DNA from: Lycium barbarum
Taxonomy: Eukaryota; Streptophyta; Magnoliopsida; Solanales; Solanaceae
Direction: 5' to 3'
DNA length: 64,000 nucleotides
Assembly: GCF_019175385.1 (NCBI RefSeq)
Contig: NC_083340.1
Coordinates: 13,094,336 to 13,158,335, forward strand
Part shown: positions 1-11,640 of the stretch, piece by piece
How the letters are laid out: every line of letters starts with the position of its first letter
Position numbering within the stretch: the first letter of the stretch is position 1
Made by a program: the position numbers and the translations under genes
Notes under the pieces: generated by a model
The model's database searches: none
Told to the model about the DNA's origin: nothing
The model's input: only the letters and a program-made list of their open reading frames with translations

Positions 1-2197
1 CCTTTAAAAGCATCAATGCACTTGCCCTTTTGAAATGAAAATCATACGTACATTATCATATACCGTACCCGGCCCATTATGGGACTCGGTGGATAAAATC
101 ATGTCATCACATCACCATATCATCATGCATGCATATATATAAATATATATACCATACCCGGCCCTCTAGTGAGGGACTCGGTGAATAAAATCATGCCATC
201 ACATTACCATATCATCATGCATGCATATGTATAAATATATATATATATATATACCATACCCGGCCCTCTAGTGAGGGACTCGGTGAATAAAGTCATACCG
301 TACCCGGCCCATCATGGGACTCGGTGCCATAATCATGTCATCATGTACATATACCGTACCCGGCCCATCATGGGACTCGGTGCCAAAATCATATCATCAT
401 ATACATATACCGTACCCGGCCCTCTAATGAGGGACTCGGTGAACAATGCAGTGGAATACGCACGATAACATATCCTGGCCCGGGACTTAGTGAAAGATAC
501 ATTGAGGCATGCACGAGCAGAGTAGTGAGAAACTGTATGCACATAAATCAATTTTCAAGACTCGATAGATAGGTACGCTAACCGACACTTGAAAGATCAC
601 AAACACGTTTCGGGTCAATCCGAGTTAGTATAAGAAAGTTATGGACATTTTAGTACAGAAACCTCTACGAACGTTTTAAAGCAATCCGAGACCGTCTACG
701 AAAGTTAGGAACATTAATTCTTACAGAACTCTTTTAAAAACATATCAAAAGTGCATTTGAATCATAAACAAGCTCGGAATCAACGAATAGAGTTACCCCA
801 AGATACGTATCATATCTTACTTGGCTCTAGGACATGCCAAAAGAAAGAAAGGGTAAGCCTCACATACCTGTTCCACGTCCTATTAGCTACGCTTATTTGT
901 CCAAGCTTGCTAGTCTACATTCAAGAGAATTTACACAATCATTAGACTCATCGTCATACGGTTGTCTTAGTCCTTCAAATAAATTCATTTATAATTTGCC
1001 GAAATTTCGGCAGCATTTCCCCTGTAAATTCAACCAACCCCGAGAATCCAACTCGGCCAAATTATCAACAACAATACCAACAACCACATTAACAGCTTCA
1101 ACAATCAATTCAAATGCATTCTAACGTTAGTAACTCCTTTTACATAATTCGACGACATTTCACTTACATTCAATTCAATCACATACAATCAAGCTAACAT
1201 CAATGCTCACACGTTCAAATACTTGCCCAAGACCTTACAAAAAAAAACTCAAGAACACTTCAAACAATCCGCGCAATGATCAAAATGGCCCAACCAATTT
1301 GCAACACCACCCGAAACTTTCCAACTCCATAAGAACAACAACGACACATTCTTTTCTTCCAAATTCATAAACTACTCCAACAATCCACACATTAGCAAAT
1401 TCATTCATACAAATATAAGAAACCATACTAATTTCACATTAACTTCTGCAACAACCCACAAACAATTACAACTTCTTTTCAAGCCATCAAACCTTCCTTT
1501 TCATTATGGAGTCCACAACAATAACAATCAAACTACTAAATAAAATCAATTCATCTTATCTTACCAACACACCTTTATTCGGCCACAATCTTCACATCCA
1601 TATTTCATGAATTTCATCCATTTCTACATACTACAACACTCACAAATCATCCACAACACATGAAAGAGAATATTAAACCTTACCTTCTTCCACTTGTCTT
1701 CTTACTTGGCTAGGGTTGTATATTGCACAAATGAATGATTTGATTATTCCAACAACCACTCCATGTTAATAAGGGCCCTCCACTTGGTTGAATTACTAGA
1801 AGAAAATGTTTTTTTGATCAATTTCTCATGGGGTAAATTTTTCTTAGCCATGGCCGAATACCACCATGTCCCTCTCTTGAAGTTTCTTGAAATTTTTAAG
1901 AAGAAGAATGAGTCTTGCTATGTAAGCCCTCACCTACATATATATGTATATACATGCCCCACCTCATGGCCTAAAGTAATTGGCCAAGCCATGGGTGGGA
2001 CCCACACACACGGCCAAATTGGCCCTTCATGAACTTTCTTGAATACTTGTGAATTTCTCTTTTTACCCTTAGCCTTTCTCAACATTTCCATACTAATAAA
2101 CAACTTGTGTATTAAAATAATTCCGGAAAATAGTCTTGCCCTTAACTTACCACGACTATCTTGAAATATCCGAATGTACAAAATATGGGATATAACA
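1..2197 (-). mobile_element. Tekay-type gypsy LTR, minus orientation, cut by window start
   Basis: The right end reads ATGGGATATAACA, the reverse complement of a TGTTATATCCCAT start. This resembles the TGTTACGTCCCGTAT start of the complete Tekay LTR at 29013. The first 750 bases match the LTR fragment at 57.9-58.7 kb in order: tandem CCCGGCCC/GGGACTCGGTG units, then a stretch about fetching 'GGTCAATCCGA' and 'GAAAGTTA' motifs. No internal region follows at 2198, so this is the 5' end of an LTR read on the minus strand, and either a solo LTR or a 3' LTR whose element lies left of the window. The short open frames inside it have no family resemblance. Confidence 0.75.
62..470. repeat. Imperfect tandem repeats with CCCGGCCC core inside LTR
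   Basis: At least six units share ACCGTACCCGGCCC, a variable half-palindrome (ATCATGGG or CTCTAGTGAGGG), then ACTCGGTG. Spacing is about 45 to 100 bases and varies through AT-rich spacers such as the TATA run near 240. Diverged copies occur at 57.9-58.2 kb. Confidence 0.75.
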
Positions 2198-2907
2198 GTT
2201 AAGAAGTGCCAAATATGCCCTTAAAGTATGTGAAATTAAGCAAATATGCCCTTTTTTAATAATACCTATGAGTGATATTCAACCAGGTCTGATTTCCCCA
2301 TATTTAACCAAATTAAAAAATTAGTTCTTTGGTTGACAACCCTCTTCCAACTATGCTAATTTTTTATAACAGTGTTTCTCCAAAACAAAATGACTTTGCT
2401 CCATAATTTCTTAACTTGAGTTACTTCATAAATACAAAACAAAGCAAAATGACTTTACTCCATGATTTTCTTCAGTGGCGAATTTAGGGCCTTTTTTTGG
2501 AGCACGTGAACACATGGTCTGGCCAAAAATTAGGTATTTTATGTATATATTTTCTAAAATTAGTATAATACTACCTACGGGAACATATACTACAAAAGAC
2601 TAAATGGTGCAGTTGATTGAAAATTGAGTGGTGAACCCATGCTCCAGAAATCCTAGATTCGCCTCTGATTTTCTTAACTTGAGAACCATTTGAGAAATTT
2701 GATTAATCTTCATTCTCCAATAGAGAACAACTCAAAAGTATAAAAATAAGCATCATTGAAAGCATAAAGCAGTCATTACAAACATAAGAAACAGGAAAGC
2801 TTATTAAGATCAAAAGTTGTGAGTAATATTATTTTGGAGGAATAAAGAGCAAGGATACCAACATAAAACATAGAAATTAAAGCTAAAGCATAAGAATAGG
2901 AACAAAT
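2198..2907. other. Intergenic spacer with a short MITE
   Basis: No gene is seen. About 193 bases at 2474-2666 have inverted ends (AGTGGCGAATTTAGG against CCTAGATTCGCCTCT) and look like a small MITE. The AT-rich text before it carries 'AAATATGCCCTT' pairs common in Solanaceae repeats. The remainder is the downstream flank of the minus-strand 2-ODD pseudogene. Confidence 0.5.
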
Positions 2908-3156
2908 TCAAATTCCACAATAAGCCTTGAGAAGATCTCTAGCTCCGTAACCAATTCCGGATATAACATGTTTATAGTATCCAGCGACGTCATAGGGCTT
3001 GAAAAGCATCGGGTGTTCCTGATCCACTAGTTCTTTTGGGGCCTCTACGATGTAACCTGGTTTTGGCGAAGCAAATAACATAATGGAGGACCTATCAATG
3101 TCGCACGCCATTTTTACTCTGTGGAAAGAAGGTGATAGTTGACCATTTGTCCATGC

Positions 3157-3291
3157 CTGTAACAATTTACACAAAATACTTCCTTTTTCAGCTTGTTTTG
3201 ATAATATAATAAGTAATCTCAATCATGTCATGTATTTATTGGCTTCGTATAAATTTGAAATACAGGTAAGTTTTTACCGGGAATCACTTGC
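3157..3291 (-). other. Candidate GC-AG intron (intron 2 of the 2-ODD)
   Basis: On the minus strand the exon 2 end GATTCATTGATG is followed by GCAAGT, and the exon 3 start by TGTTACAG/GCATGG. Joining them gives DSLMAWTNGQL, the expected family sequence, in phase 0. The next GT downstream (CGGTAAAA) would add residues and break the frame. The intron is 135 bases. Confidence 0.7.
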
Positions 3292-3779
3292 CATCAATGA
3301 ATCCGCAACTAAAACGACAAAGGAATTAGGGGAAACATTGGTCTCAATCCAGTCTCCATTTTTCATCTGAACTTGCAATCCAGCTTGATCTTGTTTCACT
3401 ATGGTCAAGAATCCAGTGTCTGTGTGGCCAATCATTCTTGGTTTACTCACATTTTCACCTTGTGAAACTTCCTTCTTGTAATTTATAAGCAGCAAACAAA
3501 AAGAGTTTTGAGCCAAGAATTCATCAATGTAATTTTTTATCCCTAGACTCTCCAAAATCATCCTTTTCAGCATTTCATTCAATTCCATAAGTGACTTTGA
3601 GTAGGTATTTACCACATTACTGACAAATTAATTTACTTATATGATTAAATTAAACATATAAAACTTGTAGAAATAGTAATATAAGGTGATTGTATTTAAA
3701 TTAAAAGACGTGATGGAATAACAATCCTGGGATTACTATTTCTGAGGTAAAACAACAAAATGACAAAAATGCCATCCTC

Positions 3780-4260
3780 AAATACTCTTCTCCCAGGTAA
3801 AGGTTGGGCGAAAGACTAGGCGAGCTTACTGCTTATAACTGCCATGGTTTAAGCTTTAGGCTCCATAGCCGGAACTCTATTTAGGTATTAGGGACGGAAG
3901 GACGCCACTCAACACATATGGTGAGGTTCAATGCCTAACAAAAACGGCCAAAAGAAAAAGGAAAAAAGAAGGATATGCGGATGAGGAGACGAGAGAAAGA
4001 ACGCATGCATTGAGATTAATTCTGCTGTCAGAGGTTCGAGGATCTATGAAAAGACATTTAAGGTTAAGGTTACGAAGTAAGAGAAGTCCATTGTTGAGAG
4101 AAGTGGTGATCTCGTCTTTGCTTGCGGGGAGAGAGGAAGCTTTCAGACCAAATTCAAGTCCTTTAAAAACATCCTCCCGTACAACACATCTATCGTGAGG
4201 CGAATGTGGTAGCATGCACTCTAGCTAGTCACTGGAGTACCTGGGCCTCGTGTGAATTTG
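3780..4260. other. Segment of unlike composition in intron 1, possible organelle-derived DNA
   Basis: This stretch is richer in G and C than its surroundings and lacks transposon ends that I recognise. It holds an open frame on each strand (4010-4198 plus, 3928-4215 minus), neither matching a known protein. The texture reminds me of plant mitochondrial DNA, so a nuclear mitochondrial insert is one possibility. This is impression, not identification. Confidence 0.25.
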
Positions 4261-4619
4261 TTGGAAATGAAGATGCTTTTTTCGAATTCTCCTCCTTTGT
4301 TTGCTTATTTTCTTTTCTGCAAAGACTTTCTTAGGACTGAATCATCACGATTAGTTCCTTTAGAACCCCTTAAATTTCCTTCTTTAATTTGAAGTTACTT
4401 TTATTAGTGGAAAAAATTCTTTAAGAAAATTAAGTTTAAAATTGAAAAATTAAAGTTCCTATATCTGATGTAAAATCAAATAAATATTTTATATGATGTT
4501 TTATACATCCAATTATTAATCCAATGAACCAAATATCAACTAATAAAAGTATATCCACAAAATAAATACTGATAATTCAAGTATAACTTATTCACTGATC
4601 AAACGGACCCCTAACTCCT

Positions 4620-4890
4620 CTAGAAACACAAGTTTTTCCCACTGAAATTTAGTCGGAAATTTGTGCTATAAAATATGATTTTTCCATCTCATTTCCACTG
4701 AACAACTCATTGGAAAAACGCATTGTGGGAAACATGTTCCTATTGAAACACTAAGAAACTTCCTAATTTTTTCGTGTGAAAACACTATGGTTTAGGTTTT
4801 ACCCACCCACATTTAGTGGGAAATAGCCACTGAACATTTTTCAGTGGGAAATCAGTGGAAAAATAGAGATTTAATAGTAGTATAATTACT
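4620..4890. mobile_element. Partial CACTA-like non-autonomous element in 2-ODD intron 1
   Basis: The text from CTAGAAACACAAG through GTGGGAAATCAGTGG matches, in order, the left arm of the element at 15108-15400. Shared blocks are TTTAGT-GGAAATTTGT, GAAAACGCAT-GTGGGAAACA and TTCCTAATTTTT. No right arm follows, so only one half is present. Confidence 0.6.
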
Positions 4891-4943
4891 CTTACTCTTG
4901 CTTGAATCAATAATCTAATGCAAAGGAATGATCACAAAAGGTA

Positions 4944-5243
4944 TGTTGGGCCTCATAATAAAAATGACAGAGCAGCCTAGTTAGTTGCAAGCCCAAGTTA
5001 ATTACCCGGAATATTTAATTTCTTTTCTCTTTATTTAATTAGCTGTACTCATCTGTATTATAAGATTCTTAGAGGACTTATGTATATAACAACTGTGTAC
5101 AGCTGTCTAAAAGGCAACTGAATCATTTTTCATTTTGCAGAGAAGCTTTAGATACTTCCAGAATTTCTCTCTCTAAAATTCTTAGCTTCTCTTCATTTCT
5201 TCTTCATTTTTCTTTCCGCATTCGCCATTTTAGTATGTTAATA
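4944..5243 (+). repeat. Copia 5' LTR
   Basis: It begins TGTTGGGCCTCATAAT and ends GTTAATA, immediately before the primer site. It is 300 bases and differs from the 3' LTR by a few substitutions and small indels. The end is TA rather than the usual CA in both LTRs. Confidence 0.9.
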
Positions 5244-5255
5244 TGGTATCAGAGC
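5244..5255 (+). other. Copia primer binding site
   Basis: TGGTATCAGAGC is complementary to the 3' end of initiator methionine tRNA, the common primer of plant copia elements. It follows the 5' LTR with no gap. Confidence 0.9.
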
Positions 5256-5742
5256 AGAGATTCTGCTTCAGTATATGATTTCCAATTGAGCGATGTTACC
5301 CTCGTACAGTTTCATTGATATTTTTTTTTGAAATTTTGTTCTTCGCCGGAGCTCCGGTAACTTCATCGGTGATTTACGCGATTTGGTCAATTTGAAGCTT
5401 ATTGTGGTGTTTGTTGACACAGACACACATCAATTTTGGTTGGATTTTGAATTTTGACAGAGTTAGGGTTTGTTTTCAAGTTTTCAGCAAAAAATTAGGG
5501 TTTTTTTTATTTGGAGTCTTCACAATCGAGATATTTGACATTGTGATCTGTGCACAGCTCTGTTTCTACAACAAAATTGGTAACTTCGCCTGAACATTAG
5601 GGTTTCCAGGCTAGAATCTTTGCATTTGAGACTTGTGACATCACGCTCTGTCCAAGCTTAGTTTTTGCAACAATTTTGGTGCATTCGTTCCTTGAATCTT
5701 TTCTATTGATTGTCTATTAAAGTAGCTTTGGTTTGTATAAGT

Positions 5743-6880
5743 ATGGGAACTAATGCACCAGCTAATGGTTCCACTACTGCTACTTACGTTCCTGACTCTT
5801 CGAGTCCATTGTACCTTGCAATGTCTGATGTGCCTGGGATATCTCTTGTTCCTGTTCCTTTCTCTGGAACTGGGTTTGGGGGTTGGAGAAGAAATATGGT
5901 CGTTTCTCTATTCGCTAGGAACAAAATTGCTTTAGTAGATGGGAGTTTTACTAAACCTTTAGATGATTCACCCCAGCTTAGGCAATGGAGTAGGGTTAAT
6001 CATCTGGTGATGTCATGGATAACTCATTCCCTTACCCTTGAGATAGCTGAGAGTGTGCAGTACTCTGAAACATCACAGAGCATTTGGTCTCAGTTGAATA
6101 AGAGATATGGGACTGTGAATGAAACTAGAATATTTGAGCTTAAAAAGGAGATAGCTTCCACTAGTCAGGGGTGTTTGGATATTGCCTTCTATTTCAATAA
6201 GCTCGAGAAACTTTGGGATAAATTGAGCTTCATGCACACTAAGAATGCAAATAGGTGCATCTGTACTGCTAAAGAAGCACTTATCCAAGAGGAAGAAGAA
6301 AATAGGCTCTACCAATTCCTCATGGGGACTTAATGAGACTTAAATGAGGATCAAGGGTAACTTACTGATGATGGATCCCCTTCCCTCTTTGGACTCAGCC
6401 TATAGTATACTCTTACAAGATGAGAAACAGAGACAAGTTACTCCTAGCTGTCAGTTTAGTACTGAGTCTGCCTCCTTCACTGCACAAACTGCTTCTCCCA
6501 ATAGGCAATTTACTCAAAGAATTAGCTTTACTCCCAATAATCAGTTTCCCAAGTCCAATTTGGTGTGTAAGTATTGTAAGAAGGCTGGGCACCTCATTGA
6601 TAAGTGTTACAAGCTTCATGGGTTTCCCCCTCATTTTAAGTTCAACAAAGGCAACAAAACCATTGCAATTGTTGAGGTTCAAAGTGGAGGCACTTCTAAT
6701 CATGCTAGCTCCTCAGAGCAAGTTCCTACTCTCACCAAGGAGCAGTACAATCTGTTGATGCTCATGTTGCAGCAGACTCACATTTCAGATTCTCGGCTAT
6801 CAGCATTTGCAAATTTGAAATGTGAGTCTTTAGCTGATATCAGCATTTGCAAATTTTACTGGTATTATATCTTTAGCTGA
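5743..6880 (+). pseudogene. Copia Gag, broken
   Basis: The frame opens at ATG 5743 (MGTNAPANG). It carries the plant copia Gag domain, with GTGFGGWRRNM near residue 45 and IWSQLNKRYG downstream. Stops at 6331 and a few codons later, with a one-base shift, break the region that should read through NET-GNLLMM. Beyond it a CCHC zinc knuckle (CKYCKKAGHLIDKC, about 6565-6606) is intact. Near 6800-6860 a stretch with CAGCATTTGCAAATTT is duplicated, then the frame ends. The product would be the structural nucleocapsid protein. Confidence 0.85.
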
Positions 6881-6908
6881 TAAAATAAATAGTGTTTCTA
6901 GTGCTTGC

Positions 6909-8334
6909 ATGCTAGGTAATGTTCCTGATTGCATTTGGATCATAGATTCTGGGGCCACCCACCACATGACCTATAACATAGACTTTCTTTTTGACATTAA
7001 ACCCTTAGTCATCCCCTATCTAGTAAATTTACCAAATGGGTACAAAGTTAAAGTGACATGCGCTGGCTCTTTACAATTTCTCTCTTTCACCTTACACAAT
7101 GTTCTGTGTCTACCATCTTTTCACTACAACCTCATTTCTGTCCACAAATTTGTTACTCAATTGGATTGCATTGTCCTGTTCACTAAATTTTCCTGTCTTC
7201 TACAGGCCCCTTCAATGAAGAGGCCACTGGAAGTTGGCAAATTGGATGATGGACTCTACAAGCTCCAACAATCAGCAATCTGCTTTGCATAGCTGTGCTT
7301 CTGGTTCTTTTGATATTCCTGTTTCTGTTAATTCTGTTCATGTTTCTGTTAATTCTAATTGTTGTTCTTCTGTTACTACTTCTCCATTGCCTGATGTCAT
7401 CCTTATTCCCTGTATAAATCATTCCACTTCAAATAAAATGGAGATTTTATGGCACAATCGTTTAGGACATATACCCTTTGCTAGAATGAAGGATATTTCT
7501 TCCATTCTCTGTAAATTTTCTTCTCAACAATCTTTGTAGCCCAGACTATCTTTTCCTACTAGTTCTATCAAAACTGCTTCCCTTTTTCAACTGATTCATG
7601 TTGATTCTTGGGGACCTTATAGTACCTCTATATATGGTAGTTCCAAGTACTTTATTACCATTGTTGATTATTACACTAGATCTACTTGGACCCACCTTAT
7701 GGGGTCTAAAAGCAATGCATTTCTCTTGTTAAAAGCTTTCTTTGCCATGGTCAAAACACAATTTGATGCTTCAGTCAAGTCAGTTAGGAGTGACAATGCT
7801 CTAGAATTAGGTTCAAGCTCTTTCAATAGCCAATTTTTTCATGATCATTGAATTATGCACCAAACATCCTGTCCACATACACCCCAACAAAATGGGGTGG
7901 TGGAGAGGAAGCATAGATATTTTCTGAAAACCTCTAGGGCATTACTCTTTCAATCTAGATTACCACTCATGTTTTGGGGTGATTGTCTGCTTACTACTAC
8001 CTACCTTATTAACAGATTTCCATCCACCTTACTTCACAACAAATCCCCCTATGAACTTGTATATGGTCATGCTCCGTTTTTTTCTCATCTCCGAACTTTT
8101 GGGAGCCTCTGTTTTGCTACTGTCCCTAAGGTCTATAGGAAAAAGTTTCAGCCTAGAGCTGACCCTTGTGTATTCATTAGTTACCCCCTAGGAAAGAAGG
8201 GCTATCAATTGTATAATTTGACCACCAACACTACTCTTATATCTAGGGATGTAGTCTTTCATAAATCCATCTTTCCTTTTGCTCAGCCTTTAACCTCTTT
8301 TATTAGTGCATCTACTCTTCTTCTTTCTTCCCAG
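6909..8334 (+). pseudogene. Copia protease and integrase, broken
   Basis: The aspartic protease motif DSGATHHM follows IWI near 6945. The GAG-pre-integrase segment LWHNRLGHIPFARM is near 7447. The integrase core has DSWGPYSTS, VRSDNALE and, past a TGA at 7851, TPQQNGVVERKH, i.e. the expected D, D and E. Stops or shifts near 7290, 7537 and 7851 interrupt the chain. The region ends in the copia domain with RTFGSLCFAT and GKKGYQLYNL. Confidence 0.85.
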
Positions 8335-8376
8335 TAACCTGAACCTGATCCACCTTCCACTACTTCTCCTCTTTTA

Positions 8377-10110
8377 GTGTCTGATCTTCCTGATTTAGCT
8401 ATACCACCTACACATGACCCTGTCCCTCCAGTTGTTCCCTCAGTTGAACCTAGAAGATCCTCTAGGGATCATCACCTTCCCTCTCACCTTCAACCTTACA
8501 TCTGTACCATTTCTCCATTCCTATGTGGCTCTAGTTCCTTTTTTCTCTTGCTTTCAGTCATTAGATGGACCTACTGCATTTGAACCTGTCTTATCAGTAG
8601 GCTGCCTCAATTCCTGCATGGTAAGAGGCTATGCATAAGGAATTTGAGGCTCTTGAGGCCAACAATACATGGTCTGTTGGTTCCTTGCCACCTGGCAAGA
8701 AGCCTATATGCTACAAATGGGTTTATAAGGTCAAATATAAAGGTGATGAGTCTGTAGAAAGATACAAAACTTGGTTAGTTTGTAGGGGGACACTCAAGTA
8801 GAAGGTGTAGATTTCAATGAGACCTTTTATCCTGTCATCAAGTTTTCCACCATTAAATGTCTCATCTCTATTGCAGTTAAGAAAAAATGGCCTTTATTTT
8901 AATTGGGTGTGAATAATGCCTTTCTCCATGGTGATTTGGAGGTAGAGGTCTTCATGAAGTTACCACCTGGTCTTACTGTCTTTTCTCCTACTGGTTCACC
9001 TTTTTTTTTGCTACTTCAAAAGTCCCTTTATGGGCTAATACAAGCTTCAAGGAAATAGTATGCAAAGCTTTCTCAAGCTCTATGCTCAAGGGGTTACATC
9101 CACTCTATGAATGACTATTCACTGTTCATCAAGCAGTCCCGTTCCTCCATTGTTCTATTGGCAGTGTATGTTGGTGACATTATTTTGACTGGTGATGATT
9201 TGGATGAGATTACTAGTCTCAAACAGTTTCTGGACCTTCAATTCAAGATCAAAGATCTGGGTGTTCTTCATTACTTCTTAGGCACTGAGGTGGCTTATTC
9301 AGAGTCTGGTCTTGTCCTACTTCAAAAGAAAATTCATTCATGATCTTCTCTTAGAGTTCTATTGTGATTCTGTTAGCCCTGTGACCTGTCCTTTGGATTT
9401 GAATATGAAGTTAAAGGTTGTTGATGGTGATCTGTTATCTTCTCCTGAATCATACAGAAGCCTAGTTGGGAAATTAAATTTCTTGACCCACACCAGGCCT
9501 GATTTGTGTTTTGCTGTCCAGCACTTGAGTCAATTTTTGAAATCTCCCAGAACTCCTCACATGACTGCTGCCCTGCACATACTATGTTATCTTAAGGGTT
9601 CTTCTGATGTTGGTATTCATTTTAGCCACTCTCCTGATCTGTCCCTTTCTGCCTATTGTGACAGTGACTGGGCCGCTGTCCAGATACTCGTAGGTCTGTT
9701 TCTGGGTTCTGTGTATTCCTTGGTGACTCTCTAGTTGGATGGAAGGTAAAGAAGCAACCTGTGGTGTCTTTTTCCTCAGCTAAGGCTGAATATAGAGCCA
9801 TTAGTAAGGTGGTGGCTGAGTTGACTTGGACTGTTCGTTTGTTGGCTGATTTTGGTGTTTTTGTTTCTGGGACTGTCCTAGTTTATTGTGAAAATCAAGC
9901 GGCTATTCATATTGCTCATAATCCAGTATTTCATGAGCACACTAAGTATATCGAGGTGGATTGTCATTTCATTACAAAGCTTCAGGATGGCCTTATTTCA
10001 CTTCACCATGTTTCTACCACTGCTCAACTGGCAGATATATTCACCAAGCCCTTGACTGGGGTCCTCCATCATTCCATTTTGCCCAAGTTGGGTGTATTAT
10101 TACCCTCCAA
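8377..10110 (+). pseudogene. Copia reverse transcriptase and RNase H, broken
   Basis: The region starts in FEALEANNTWSVGSLP (about 8640) and runs through KWVYKVKYKGD. It is broken near 8798, at 8900 (TAA), near 9057 and near 9340. The catalytic box reads AVYVGDIILT (about 9165), where a working enzyme has YVDD, so an active-site Asp is lost. The RNase H part is recognisable from SAKAEYRAISK (9778) and YCENQAAIHIAHNPVFHEH through ADIFTKPL. Confidence 0.85.
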
Positions 10111-10111
10111 C

Positions 10112-10136
10112 TTGAGGGGGGGGGGGGGGGGAGGGG
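10112..10136 (+). other. Copia polypurine tract with a run of 16 G
   Basis: TTGA is followed by 16 G (10116-10131), then AGGGG and the 3' LTR. It is the plus-strand primer site; the length of the G run is unusual and is likely slippage. Confidence 0.85.
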
Positions 10137-10432
10137 TGTTGGGCCTCATAATAAAAATGACAGAGCAGCCCAGTTAGTTGCAAGCCCAAGTTAATGACCA
10201 GGAATATTTTCTTTTCTCTTTATTTAATTAGCTGTACTCATCTGTATTATAAGATTCTTAGGGGACTTATGTATATAACAACTGTGTACAGTTGTCTAAA
10301 AGGCAACTGAATCATTTTTCATTTTGCAGAGAAGCTTTAGATACTTCCAGAATTTCTCTCTCTAAAATTCTTAGCTTCTCTTCATTTCTTCTTCGTTTTT
10401 CTTTCCGCATTCGCCATTTTAGTATGTTAATA
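10137..10432 (+). repeat. Copia 3' LTR
   Basis: This is the second copy of the 300-base LTR, starting TGTTGGGCCTCATAAT and ending GTTAATA. The next bases AGATA form the target duplication and are the intron 1 start region of the 2-ODD. Confidence 0.9.
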
Positions 10433-11640
10433 AGATAAGCAAGCATAATACCTATTATGAGGATTTCCATCAGGCCAAAAGGTATTGAAAAGGTCTCAAC
10501 ACTTTCAGGGAGGAGTAAATCGGCAGTGCGCCTAATGTCATTGAATGGTGTGTGTGGAAGTAGGTCTTGGTACCGAGCAAAGGGTTTATCTAGATATTCT
10601 CTCAGTTTGGACTCCAATGGGAATATTTCTTTTAAAGTATCAAGCATGGCTTCTCCAATTTCCTTTGGGATCTTATCATATATTGCTTCAAAGCAACCAT
10701 ACTCTTTCAAGGCCTGGAAGACTTGAGCTTTTGTTGAGTCTCATTGTGCAGTACCTGGTTTCAAGTCTGGCTTGCAAAAATCTATGGTGGGAATCTTGGA
10801 GACCATGGATGAATTTACTAATATAGTGGATTTGAATACACTAAGCTGCCTTCAGATATATCAAATGGACATATTCTTTACTCTTCCTTTCCAAATATAT
10901 ATATACTGGTTGTTGACACCCAATTTTGTCCCTCTTTTATTTAATTTACTCGGGCTTCTAAATTTACTGACGAGCTAAATACTTTATTTTTTACAATATT
11001 TTATTGCCACTACTACTAATATCATTACTTTTATTTTCAACATTACAAGTATTACTTTACTACAAATTTTAGATGATTCGTCATCATTTCATTTTTTTCG
11101 GGTTTGGACTCGTTAAATTAATTACAAGACAACACTTTGCAAAATATTTTTTTATATATTAATTATTTATTGTCTTTACATAATATATATTATACCATTT
11201 ATTAAATTAGAAGCCCAAAAATAATTAAATAGCGGAGGAAGGATCAACAATTTTCAGCCAAATTAATGACCCGAAATGCAAATACAATATTATGTCCCTA
11301 TCCAAATAAACAACCCACATTTTAATACCCAACCCACATTATATCAGCCCATTTCGAATAAAAATCAGCTCACTAACGACCAGCCCAATTCCCTTACCCG
11401 GTCCAGCCCAATTCTATTTTTACCCGACCCGGTCCGGCCCACTACAATTAAAACCCCTAAAACTCTCCTCCTCTTTCATTTCCCTCCCCTTCTCTCTTTC
11501 TCCTTCTTCTAGCCGCTCCCACCTCCCACCATTTCCACTCCATCCACTTCTCCTTGTCCCCCCACGCCTCATGCTCCTTCCACTTCTCTTTGTCTCCCAC
11601 TCCTATTGCTCATACGCTCCTCTCTCCCCTCATATTTTCC

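Larger units (their letters stand above)
4944..10432 (+). mobile_element. Ty1/copia LTR retrotransposon, complete but decayed
   Basis: The two LTRs are 4944-5243 and 10137-10432. The primer site TGGTATCAGAGC abuts the 5' LTR and a purine tract abuts the 3' LTR. Target duplication is AGGTA/AGATA with one mismatch. The order of domains is gag, protease, integrase, reverse transcriptase, RNase H, which defines copia. The coding region has many stops and frameshifts and the reverse transcriptase lacks a catalytic Asp, so it cannot move by itself. It sits in intron 1 of the 2-ODD pseudogene, antisense to it. Confidence 0.93.
2908..10806 (-). pseudogene. AOP-like 2-oxoglutarate/Fe(II) dioxygenase pseudogene, three exons, copia in intron 1
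   Basis: Exon 1 is 10806-10452, exon 2 is 3619-3292 and exon 3 is 3156-2908, together about 310 codons, the usual AOP-type length. Exon 1 begins MVSKIPTIDF and carries KEYGCFEAIYDKIP, typical of the N-terminal DIOX_N region. Exon 2 has the iron ligands in GHTDTGFLTI. Exon 3 has the distal His (SPSFHRVKM), the 2OG-binding R-x-S (DRSSIMLF) and the ending LLKAYCGI. Intron 1 is phase 2: AATAG/GTATTATG joins GTCAG/TAATGTGG. Intron 2 (3291-3157) fits only as GC-AG, ATG/GCAAGT joining CAG/GCATGG. Lesions are all in exon 1: TGA at codon 22 (10743-10741), where family members usually have Trp, and a one-base loss near 10485 before the FWPDGN region. Two residues also seem missing after LKEIF. Exons 2 and 3 are open. 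The copia insertion starts about 15 bases past the exon 1 donor, and a solo LTR lies 104 bases upstream of the ATG. The gene is probably dead; the substrate is unknown. Plant AOP-like 2-ODDs oxidise varied specialised metabolites. Confidence 0.88.

Noticed and set aside
1930..2181. Possible small gene on the minus strand
   Set aside because: It lies in an LTR and begins at a random ATG without conserved content.
3928..4215. 95-codon minus frame as the missing 2-ODD exon
   Set aside because: It has no dioxygenase motifs; the true exon 1 was found at 10806-10452 with matching phase.
10312..10710. 132-codon minus frame as one protein
   Set aside because: It runs from 2-ODD exon 1 through the frameshift, past the donor and into the copia LTR; the distal half is not coding.
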